Source: Treponema sp. (GTDB taxonomy: Bacteria; Spirochaetota; Spirochaetia; Treponematales; Breznakiellaceae). Taken from it: 5,191 bases of DNA. Positions 1 to 4,930 of the stretch are shown here, in pieces (position 1 is the first letter of the stretch; the number at the start of each line of letters is the position of its first letter). The notes beneath the pieces were generated by a model, which saw only the letters and a program-made list of their open reading frames with translations, was not told the DNA's origin and made no database searches. The translations under genes and the position numbers were made by a program. Location of the stretch: positions 1 to 5,191 of the forward strand of contig JAIRXN010000231.1 of NCBI GenBank assembly GCA_031268245.1, given 5' to 3'.

Positions 1-2
1 CG

Positions 3-527
3 GATATCACACATACCGTCCCCTTCCCACCCAGAGAGTTCCACAGCAATAACGGTTCCGAATGTATCACCCACGCCGCCGAAATCCGGTACACAAAAGA
101 AAACCTCCCCTTCACCCGCAGCCGCGGCCACCAGAAGAACGACACCTGCTTCGGTGAACAAAAAAACGGGGTGGTCGTCCGCGAATACATCGGCTATGAC
201 CGCCTTGAGGGGCGTGAGGAACAGGCCCTCCTTTCGGCCGTCTATACGCCGCTGGTTCCGCTGCTCAATTTCTTCATGCCTACCCAAACACTCACAAGCA
301 AAACCAGGGCGGGGTCTAAAGAAATCAGGGTCTACGACGAACCACGCAGCCCCTTCCAACGGCTCATCAAGAATGAGGAACTGCCCCAAGAATACAAAAA
401 CTCCCTTCGGACACAATGTTCCCTTTACAACCCGGTGGAACTTCAGCAGAATGTCAATAAAGCGATCCTGCGCCTGCGTCAATGGCTCGCCCAGGCAAAC
501 CGTATTCAGACGCGGAAGCAGGACTAG
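3..527 (+). CDS. DDE/rve-type transposase (integrase catalytic region), C-terminal part, 5' end outside window
   Basis: The frame is open from the window's first bases to a TAG at 525-527, giving the last 174 residues; the true start lies upstream. The family catalyses DNA strand transfer for an insertion sequence through a DDE triad. Visible family landmarks are HSNNGSE (42-62), FTRSRGHQKNDTCFGEQKN (about 111-167) and the C-terminal block LTSKTRAGSKEIRVYDEPRSP. The family normally reads S-D-N-G-S-E-F, so the codon at 48-50 (Asn) replaces the second catalytic Asp. Glu of GEQKN (156-158) is kept. The usual Val before that Glu and the Trp after EQKN are both Gly, and Phe after GSE is Cys. The frame is intact, but these changes at conserved sites suggest a decaying, probably inactive copy. 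Tandem repeats follow directly. Family placement rests on motif recall, not a search, and the IS family name is left open. Confidence 0.75.
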   Translation, partial: DITHTVPFPPREFHSNNGSECITHAAEIRYTKENLPFTRSRGHQKNDTCFGEQKNGVVVREYIGYDRLEGREEQALLSAVYTPLVPLLNFFMPTQTLTSKTRAGSKEIRVYDEPRSPFQRLIKNEELPQEYKNSLRTQCSLYNPVELQQNVNKAILRLRQWLAQANRIQTRKQD

Positions 528-629
528 CTTTGGTAACATTTTCTAAATGAGGCATCCATGCCTTTCGGTAACATTTTTAAATGAGGCATCTCGGGCTTTC
601 GGCTAGATTTTTGAATGATACACTACGGG
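528..629 (+). repeat. Three tandem imperfect 34-bp repeats, probable insertion-sequence end
   Basis: Three units lie head to tail at 528-561, 562-595 and 596-629, starting one base after the transposase stop. Units 1 and 2 share the core GGTAACATTTT-TAAATGAGGCATC with few changes. Unit 3 is more diverged (GGCTAGATTTTTGAATGATACAC) but keeps the period. Units 2 and 3 both end in CGGGC. Their position directly behind a transposase gene suggests iterated transposase-binding sites at the right end of the element. That role is inferred; the repeats themselves are directly visible. Confidence 0.75.
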
Positions 630-744
630 CTTCGCCATGGCGGTTCAGCAGTTTGACATATATTGAAGAAATTTGCCGCGAACTAACAGACGCGAACGGA
701 ACAGGGCGCCCTTCATTTTCCCTCCGCTTTCATAAAGGAGCCTC
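630..744. other. Intergenic stretch with no recognisable gene
   Basis: Between the tandem repeats and the first 57-bp repeat I see no supported gene. It contains a perfect 10-bp palindrome CGCCATGGCG at 633-642. A consensus -35-like TTGACA at 653-658 has no -10 hexamer at 16-18 nt. A short open frame across 581-766 starts inside the tandem repeats and ends inside the 57-bp repeat, with no recognisable protein features. This may be the junction between the insertion sequence and older flanking DNA. Confidence 0.5.
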
Positions 745-801
745 GGCCGGAACAACATCACTATAATGAAATAGTGATGAACGGTAAACCGCGGACGGCG
801 G
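745..801 (+). repeat. 57-bp hairpin-bearing direct repeat, copy A
   Basis: It is identical to 1566-1622 at 54 of 57 positions; the differences are at 776, 790 and 798. It contains a perfect stem CATCACTAT (756-764) / ATAGTGATG (771-779) around the loop AATGAA. Weaker similarity to copy B continues to a run of T (810-815 here). The copy sits upstream of the toxin-antitoxin operon in the same orientation as copy B. It may be a dispersed genomic repeat, or the boundary of a mobile cassette. Confidence 0.9.
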
Positions 802-831
802 CTGACACCTTTTTTCATCTATGTGTCAACC
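800..831. repeat. Imperfect inverted repeat upstream of the toxin-antitoxin operon
   Basis: GGCTGACAC (800-808) can pair with GTGTCAACC (823-831) with one mismatch over a 14-nt loop containing a T run. It lies 46 bases before the antitoxin start. Such a dyad could be an operator for antitoxin autoregulation, but that is inference from position only. The T run is in the loop, not after the stem, so it is not an intrinsic terminator. Confidence 0.35.
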
Positions 832-841
832 ATTCGGTTCC

Positions 842-870
842 TTGCCTCCCCACCGTTTTTAGGGTAGACT
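842..870 (+). promoter_or_regulatory. Candidate sigma-70 promoter for the toxin-antitoxin operon
   Basis: TTGCCT (842-847) and TAGACT (865-870) are separated by 17 nt; each matches consensus at four of six bases. The predicted transcription start would fall at about the ATG at 877, giving a leaderless or near-leaderless message. The G run at 871-875 is too close to the ATG for a normal ribosome site. The assignment is tentative. Confidence 0.3.
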
Positions 871-876
871 GGGGGT

Positions 877-1164
877 ATGACTATAGAACAGACTGTTGAA
901 ATTCCCGCCAATCACCGGCTGACTATCGAGGTTCCCCGCGAGGTTCCGGCGGGGCCGGTTGTCCTTGCCTTTACACCCGCCGGGGAAGCGCGCACGGACG
1001 GATCGCGGGACACTCCCGAATATCTCAGGCGTAAGGCGCGGGAAGCGGAGGATATTGAGCTTTTCAAGCTCTATGCCGAGGAACTCAACCGGGAAGCGGA
1101 GGATGTGCTTAAGTACCAGATTGACCCTTTTGAATTAATCCCTCCATACAAAGAAGAACTATGA
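877..1164 (+). CDS. Type II antitoxin-like protein, partner of the MazF/PemK-type toxin
   Basis: This 95-residue protein is the first gene of a two-gene operon. Its presumed job is to bind and neutralise the downstream toxin and repress the shared promoter, which is inferred from position and architecture. Residues 1-33 (MTIEQTVEIPANHRLTIEVP and following) look like a short beta-rich domain of the kind found at the start of many small antitoxins. Residues 48-80 are highly charged and likely helical (EYLRRKAREAEDIELF, EELNREAEDVLKYQ), as expected for a toxin-binding tail. The C-terminus ends in an acidic, proline-containing segment. The ATG at 877 is chosen because the N-terminal motif begins there, although no properly spaced ribosome site is seen. 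The stop overlaps the toxin start as ATGA. I do not see a clear helix-turn-helix, and the exact antitoxin family is not assigned. Confidence 0.75.
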   Translation: MTIEQTVEIPANHRLTIEVPREVPAGPVVLAFTPAGEARTDGSRDTPEYLRRKAREAEDIELFKLYAEELNREAEDVLKYQIDPFELIPPYKEEL

Positions 1165-1484
1165 AGCGGGGGGAACTGTACCGGGTTTACCGGGGTTCCC
1201 GCTATGATTCGAAGGATCATCGGGTGTTCCTGGTGGTGAGCCGCCAGCCGTTGATCGATAATACCTTTTCCAGTGTTATATGCGCCCCGGTCTATTCCAA
1301 TTACAGAGGATTTAAGACCCAAGTTGAGATTGGCGTTGAGGAAGGGATGAAGCACGACAGTGCGGTCTATTGTGATGAATTAATTAGTATTCCCAAATCC
1401 CTGCTTACCAACTATGTCGGCGCCCTTCCGGCTGCCAAAATGGAAGAAGTGAACGCCGCCTTTCGTATTGCCCTGGCTGTCTAA
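1161..1484 (+). CDS. MazF/PemK-like toxin (probable mRNA interferase)
   Basis: This 107-residue protein has normal MazF length and layout. It opens with KRGELYRVYRG (2-12), the family's N-terminal RGE/D strand. RVFLVVSRQ (21-29) carries the Arg corresponding to the catalytic Arg of MazF. SSVICAPVYSN (37-47) is the core strand. GMKHDSAVYCDELISIPKS (62-80) matches the family's G-L-K-x-D-S-V and D-Q-I-x-T-I-D-K block. MazF enzymes cleave cytoplasmic mRNA at short sequences. At the position of the catalytic Thr in the usual A-P-I-T this protein has Tyr45, with Ser46 next, so cleavage chemistry or specificity may differ. The start overlaps the antitoxin stop by 4 nt (ATGA), and AAGAAG at 1151-1156 provides a weak ribosome site. 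This is a classic coupled antitoxin-first operon. Its 3' end faces the minus-strand DUF2156 gene, 97 nt away, with a hairpin repeat between and across that gene's stop. Confidence 0.88.
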   Translation: MKRGELYRVYRGSRYDSKDHRVFLVVSRQPLIDNTFSSVICAPVYSNYRGFKTQVEIGVEEGMKHDSAVYCDELISIPKSLLTNYVGALPAAKMEEVNAAFRIALAV

Positions 1485-1565
1485 TCTCATTCCCCGCACA
1501 GCCCAAAACGGCTGCGGCAAGAATGAACGCTGCCGGCGAACAAAGGGGTATCGTCATTGACGCCG

Positions 1566-1622
1566 GGCCGGAACAACATCACTATAATGAAATAGTAATG
1601 AACGGTAAACTGCGGACGCCGG
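1566..1622 (+). repeat. 57-bp hairpin-bearing direct repeat, copy B
   Basis: This is the second copy of the 745-801 repeat, same orientation, 821 bp downstream. The stem CATCACTAT (1577-1585) / ATAGTAATG (1592-1600) has one mismatch caused by A at 1597, where copy A has G. The loop AATGAA is unchanged. Bases 1582-1622 are also coding on the minus strand: they form the end and stop codon of the DUF2156 gene. The hairpin has no following T run on either strand, so it is a poor intrinsic terminator. Confidence 0.9.
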
Positions 1623-2520
1623 TGTACTTTTTTATATAGCCGCAAGGACGGTATGTTTCCTTTGCCTGCCGCAGACCCAGATCCCCCAGATCCTGCTCCC
1701 GGTTGATATAGGTAAAGAAGCGGGGGAGGCCGGCGGCAAAGGCCTGGTTGATGTACTGGTAGATCCCCTTGTACTGTTCCAGAGCCTTTTCAAAATGAAT
1801 GGCGAAGATGCGGCCCTTTGCAAGGCTTTCCCCCAGACACCAGCCGGCAGCTTTGCCGTTCACATAAAAGATCGCCCCCCTCACCCTGAGTGTGCCGAAG
1901 AGTTCCAGTGTCTCCCTGGCCGCGATAATGTCCCCCTCTTCACCCTTCTCCCTGGCCCACTGTTCGGTAACTTCCAGGGCCTGGGGAATCAGTTCCGGGG
2001 TAAGGGGCTTCATTTCATGATCCGGATACTCTTTATTGAAGGCATTTACCAGATTCTTTTTTTTATGGAAGCGCTTTCCGGAAAGATCCGCCAATTCCTG
2101 CCTCAGATACAGATAATCGAAATTGTCCCGGTCTTCAGCCAGCTCAATACCCCAGGATGCAATATCTTCCCGGGATTGAGCCAGCGCCGATTCGGGAATG
2201 TTCTTCCAGTAATCGTGGGTTCGGAAGAGGTCTTCGGTAATATCTTTGGGCATGGCCGCACAGGGGGTAAGAAAAAACTTTTTATTGTCGGTCCAGAGCG
2301 GCTCCCCATGGTCGTTGGGAGGCTGTACCCCGGAGATGATGAAGGTATGCCCCGGCCCCAGGCTTACCCGGTACTGATAACGCCGCCTGAAGAGGTAGAG
2401 TCCCGCAAAGGTAAATTCCGAAACCCCGTCGGGTGTCAGCGAAAGCTGCGGATGCATCTCATTCATGAGATCCAAACTGATTGGAACAAAATCGGGATAG
2501 GCAGGAACAGGGTTTGTCAT
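1582..2520 (-). CDS. DUF2156 protein (phosphatidylglycerol lysyltransferase C-terminal-like, GNAT fold)
   Basis: This 312-residue protein carries the family's conserved blocks. They are SEFTFAGLYLFRRRYQYRVS (34-53), FDYLYLRQELADLSGKRFHK (134-153) with the following KKN..N.F, IFYVNGKAAGWCLGE (217-231), and NREQDLGDLGLRQAKETYRP (273-292) followed by KKY. In lysyl-phosphatidylglycerol synthases the related domain transfers aminoacyl groups to lipids. Stand-alone members like this have no proven substrate, and no membrane segments are visible, so it is probably cytoplasmic. The ATG at 2520 is preferred because homologue-like sequence (PDFVP) begins soon after it; an in-frame TTG at 2538 would add six residues. 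Neither has a clear ribosome site. The family normally ends near KKY. The extra tail VRSLPFITISL and the stop come from the 57-bp repeat. The gene is convergent with the toxin gene and divergent from pepT. Confidence 0.85.
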   Translation of the reverse strand: MTNPVPAYPDFVPISLDLMNEMHPQLSLTPDGVSEFTFAGLYLFRRRYQYRVSLGPGHTFIISGVQPPNDHGEPLWTDNKKFFLTPCAAMPKDITEDLFRTHDYWKNIPESALAQSREDIASWGIELAEDRDNFDYLYLRQELADLSGKRFHKKKNLVNAFNKEYPDHEMKPLTPELIPQALEVTEQWAREKGEEGDIIAARETLELFGTLRVRGAIFYVNGKAAGWCLGESLAKGRIFAIHFEKALEQYKGIYQYINQAFAAGLPRFFTYINREQDLGDLGLRQAKETYRPCGYIKKYTGVRSLPFITISL

Positions 2521-2555
2521 ACCCAGATATAGTAGCAAATTCAGCGCCGAAATAC

Positions 2556-2598
2556 TAGGGTAACGCTGATTAACTTGACGCTAATCAGCGTTACCCTA
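2556..2598. repeat. Perfect inverted repeat 1 (17-bp arms, 9-nt loop)
   Basis: TAGGGTAACGCTGATTA (2556-2572) and its exact reverse complement (2582-2598) flank the loop ACTTGACGC. It lies between the divergent DUF2156 and pepT genes. No T run follows on either strand. A shorter alternative pairing exists between TCAGCG at 2541-2546 and CGCTGA at 2564-2569. It could be an operator, an RNA hairpin in either leader, or a REP/BIME-like repeat. Confidence 0.95.
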
Positions 2599-2599
2599 T

Positions 2600-2627
2600 G
2601 CATTTGCTCATTTCATTACGCAAATGC
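2600..2627. repeat. Perfect inverted repeat 2 (8-bp arms, 12-nt loop)
   Basis: GCATTTGC (2600-2607) pairs exactly with GCAAATGC (2620-2627). It begins two bases after inverted repeat 1. Its sequence is unrelated to its neighbours, so it is a separate stem in the cluster. Confidence 0.85.
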
Positions 2628-2638
2628 CACATTAAAGT

Positions 2639-2674
2639 AGCGCTGATTTATGCTCGGTTGCATAAATCAGCGCT
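2639..2674. repeat. Perfect inverted repeat 3 (15-bp arms, 6-nt loop)
   Basis: AGCGCTGATTTATGC (2639-2653) and its exact reverse complement (2660-2674) flank TCGGTT. The arms share the core RCGCTGATT with inverted repeat 1. The right arms of both continue into a similar flank (GTTACCCT at 2590-2597, GCTTCCCT at 2672-2679). This points to a common repeat family rather than chance. Confidence 0.95.
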
Positions 2675-2724
2675 TCCCTGGTTATGCTCCGGAGCGGACG
2701 GAAGCCGCTGTTGTTTTGAAACGC

Positions 2725-2753
2725 TTTACGGATTGGCAGTTTCACTTCATAAT
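2725..2753 (+). promoter_or_regulatory. Candidate sigma-70 promoter for the pepT operon
   Basis: TTTACG (2725-2730, four of six to consensus) and CATAAT (2748-2753, five of six) are 17 nt apart, between the hairpin cluster and pepT. Transcription would begin near 2760. That leaves a leader of about 45-60 nt to the ATGs at 2805 and 2820, and argues against any start upstream of 2760. Confidence 0.4.
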
Positions 2754-2804
2754 AAGAGGATGCCTGAAGAAACCGGTTTATCAACCTTAAAAACTGAATC
2801 GGCC

Positions 2805-4055
2805 ATGGAACAAAGTTTCATGCCTGACCTGGAAAAACTTATTGTACCCCGCTTTGTGAAGTATGTGCGGTACTGGACGGAGAGCAGCCGCAAGATTAAG
2901 GAGACTCCCTCCAGTCCGGGGCAGTGGGATCTGGCAAAGGTTTTGCTTGAGGAACTCAAGGAACTGAAGATAGGGGACATTGAGTTAACGGAACACTGCT
3001 ATGTGATCGCCAGGATTCCCTCTTCGGCAGGGAAGGAAAAGGCCCCCTGTATAGGGCTTATGGCCCACATTGATACGGCGGAGGATGTCAGCGGGAAGGG
3101 GGTTAATCCCTGCCTGGTGGAATGTTATGACGGCGCAGCAATCGATCTGGGAGGCGGGCTCTTCCTCGATCCCGCTCTGGATGAGGATCTGAGGGCCCAG
3201 AAGGGGAAGGCTCTTATCCATACCGATGGTACAACCCTTCTGGGCGCCGACGACAAGGCCGGAATTGCGGAGATTATGGGTGCCCTTGAGTACCTCTGTT
3301 CCCATCCTGAGATTGTTCACGGCCCTCTGGAAATTATCTTTTCTCCCGATGAAGAAACCGGGAAAGGGCTGCCCGAATTTCCCCTTGCGTCTATCAAATC
3401 GAGGGCCTGCTATACCGTGGACGGAGGCCCCGTCGGGGAGCTTGAGGCGGAGTGCTTCAATGCCTGGAAGGCGCTTGTGGAATTTCGGGGCAGGGCGATC
3501 CATATAGGAACAGCCCGCGGCATCCTGGCAAATGCGGTTCTCATGGCGGCGAATTTCGCCGCGCTGCTGCCCCGTTCGGAAAGCCCGGAAGCCACCGATC
3601 ACTACTACGGCTACTACTGCCCTCTGGAGATAAAAGGAGACCTGGAAACTGCAAGTCTTGAGATCCTTCTCCGGGACTTTGACCGGAGTATCATGGAACG
3701 GCGGCTGGCGGCCCTGGAGTCTTTTGCCAAAACGGTAGAAGCCCAGTTCCCCGGTTCTACGGTAAAGGTTACAACAGAAGCCCAATACTACAACATGAAA
3801 GCAAAGATCGATGAAGATCCTTTGGTGATGGAGATTCTCAAGGAAGCCTTCAGGAAGGCCGGCGTTGAGATACGCCAGAAGCCGATCCGGGGAGGCACGG
3901 ACGGTTCCCGGCTTACCGAACTGGGTATCCCCACGCCGAACATTTTTACCGGCGGCCGCAATGCCCACAGCAGGCTGGAATGGGTTTCCGTTCCCGGGAT
4001 GGCCGCTGCCGGCAGGGTACTCATCGAACTTGTAAAACTATGGGGGGAAGCATAA
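2805..4055 (+). CDS. pepT: Peptidase T (M20B tripeptide aminopeptidase)
   Basis: PepT is a cytoplasmic di-zinc enzyme that removes the N-terminal residue from tripeptides in peptide utilisation. With this start the protein has 416 residues, close to E. coli PepT (408). All ligand motifs are present: AHID (H88 and D90), LLGADDKAGIAEIM (D149), SPDEETGKG (catalytic E183, metal E184), YTVDGGPVGELE (D206) and FTGGRNAHSRLEW (H388). IRGGTDGS (361-368) is also typical of PepT. Conservation begins at DLEKLIVPRFVKYV, residues 8-21. Alternative starts are ATG 2820 (GGAA about 9 nt upstream, family-like length of 411) and ATG 2760 (AAGAGG abutting with no spacing). The frame stays open back to 2598, but that part runs through the hairpins and has no PepT similarity. 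The stop overlaps the next start as TAATG. Function is confident; the exact start is not. Confidence 0.93.
   Translation: MEQSFMPDLEKLIVPRFVKYVRYWTESSRKIKETPSSPGQWDLAKVLLEELKELKIGDIELTEHCYVIARIPSSAGKEKAPCIGLMAHIDTAEDVSGKGVNPCLVECYDGAAIDLGGGLFLDPALDEDLRAQKGKALIHTDGTTLLGADDKAGIAEIMGALEYLCSHPEIVHGPLEIIFSPDEETGKGLPEFPLASIKSRACYTVDGGPVGELEAECFNAWKALVEFRGRAIHIGTARGILANAVLMAANFAALLPRSESPEATDHYYGYYCPLEIKGDLETASLEILLRDFDRSIMERRLAALESFAKTVEAQFPGSTVKVTTEAQYYNMKAKIDEDPLVMEILKEAFRKAGVEIRQKPIRGGTDGSRLTELGIPTPNIFTGGRNAHSRLEWVSVPGMAAAGRVLIELVKLWGEA
4042..4050 (+). promoter_or_regulatory. Ribosome binding site for the acyltransferase gene, inside the end of pepT
   Basis: GGGGGGAAG at 4042-4050 lies 4 nt before the ATG at 4055, with its GGA 6 nt away. 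It supports that start over the in-frame ATGs at 3980 and 4040. Because it lies within the pepT coding end, translation of the second gene is likely coupled to pepT. Confidence 0.65.
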
Positions 4056-4930
4056 TGGATACTCTTCTATCTAAATACGGACATCTTGTAAAAGATGCGG
4101 TGACTTTGACCAAAACACCAAAGCTCATTACCGAGGATAATGTCTATCAGGTTGGAGTAGATGCCGTGCTTCCCTATCTGGATATGATGGTGGATGAATC
4201 AAGCCTTCCCGGTTCGGGTCTGGATGGCATGGAAAATCTGGAAGAGCTTTGGGAAAAAGCCAAATCCGGCTCTTCCTGCCTCCTCCTGCCGGAGCATTAC
4301 AGCAATCTGGATCTTTCGATTATTACATACTTTATCAGGAAGGCGGGTGGACATGGAGAGGAGATGTCAAGGGCTGTAGTAGCCGTTGCGGGGATGAAGC
4401 TTACCGAAGACGATCCCTCCGTTGCCGCATTTGCCGCCGCATACAGCCGTATCGTGATCTATCCAAGCCGTTCCCTTGCCCACCTGGATGCGGAAAAAGA
4501 CCGGGCGGAGATCCTTCGCAGCGCTTCTATCAACCGGGCGGCGATGAAGGCCCTGAATGAGCTAAAAACCCAGGGGAAACTGATACTGGTTTTCCCCGCG
4601 GGAACACGCTACCGCGCCTGGGATCCTGCCACCAAGAGGGGAGTCCGGGAGATTGATTCCTACATCCGTTCTTTTGATTATATGTGCTGTATAGCCCTCA
4701 ACGGTCAAATTCTCCATGTCCACCAGAAGGACATGATGGAGGATGAGGTGAGAAGCGATTTGGTGCGGGTTACCGCAGGGCCTGTTCTTTCATGCGCCGA
4801 ATTCCGGAAACAGGCCGGAAAGGCGGGCATTGAAGACAAGAAGCAGGCAACCGTAGACGCCATCATGGCGGAACTGGAAGCCATGCATGAGGCTGCCGAG
4901 CCGAAACGGATAGCGCTCCTCAAGCACTAG
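4055..4930 (+). CDS. LPLAT-superfamily acyltransferase (PlsC/GPAT-like)
   Basis: This 291-residue protein probably transfers an acyl chain to glycerol-3-phosphate, lyso-phosphatidate or a related acceptor. The superfamily's H-x4-D motif is HYSNLD (81-86) within LLLPEHYSNLDLSIITYFIR. Motif III is VFPAGTRYRAWDP (179-191), where most PlsC proteins have F-P-E-G-T-R; the Glu is replaced by Ala182. Plant and chlamydial-type soluble GPATs also lack Glu there (P-S-G-G-R-D-R), so activity is not excluded. REIDSYIRSFDYM (198-210) follows. No convincing transmembrane segment is seen, suggesting a soluble or peripheral membrane enzyme. The start at 4055 overlaps the pepT stop by one base and has a G-rich ribosome site. 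The metabolic link to a tripeptidase is not obvious, so the operon may be historical rather than functional. Substrate is unassigned. Confidence 0.82.
   Translation: MDTLLSKYGHLVKDAVTLTKTPKLITEDNVYQVGVDAVLPYLDMMVDESSLPGSGLDGMENLEELWEKAKSGSSCLLLPEHYSNLDLSIITYFIRKAGGHGEEMSRAVVAVAGMKLTEDDPSVAAFAAAYSRIVIYPSRSLAHLDAEKDRAEILRSASINRAAMKALNELKTQGKLILVFPAGTRYRAWDPATKRGVREIDSYIRSFDYMCCIALNGQILHVHQKDMMEDEVRSDLVRVTAGPVLSCAEFRKQAGKAGIEDKKQATVDAIMAELEAMHEAAEPKRIALLKH

Noticed and set aside
653..658. Consensus -35 hexamer TTGACA
   Set aside because: No acceptable -10 hexamer lies 16-18 nt downstream (CCGCGA at the 17-nt position).
581..766. 61-residue ORF between the tandem repeats and repeat A
   Set aside because: It begins inside the tandem repeats and ends inside the 57-bp repeat, with no ribosome site or family resemblance.
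800..831. Intrinsic terminator
   Set aside because: The T run lies within the loop rather than after the stem, so the required arrangement is missing on the plus strand.
1795..2532. 245-codon plus-strand frame opposite the DUF2156 gene
   Set aside because: The minus strand carries the conserved DUF2156 blocks; the plus-strand product has no recognisable features.
2556..2674. CRISPR array
   Set aside because: The repeats are inverted pairs of different sequence and length, not regularly spaced direct repeats.
2598..2804. N-terminal extension of PepT back to the ATG at 2598
   Set aside because: It would translate two of the hairpins, has no similarity to PepT, would make the protein far longer than the family, and begins upstream of the promoter candidate.
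2985..3968. 327-codon open frame antisense to pepT
   Set aside because: It lies wholly opposite a gene with every PepT ligand motif in place, and its own product shows no recognisable motif. Long antisense frames are common in such sequence.
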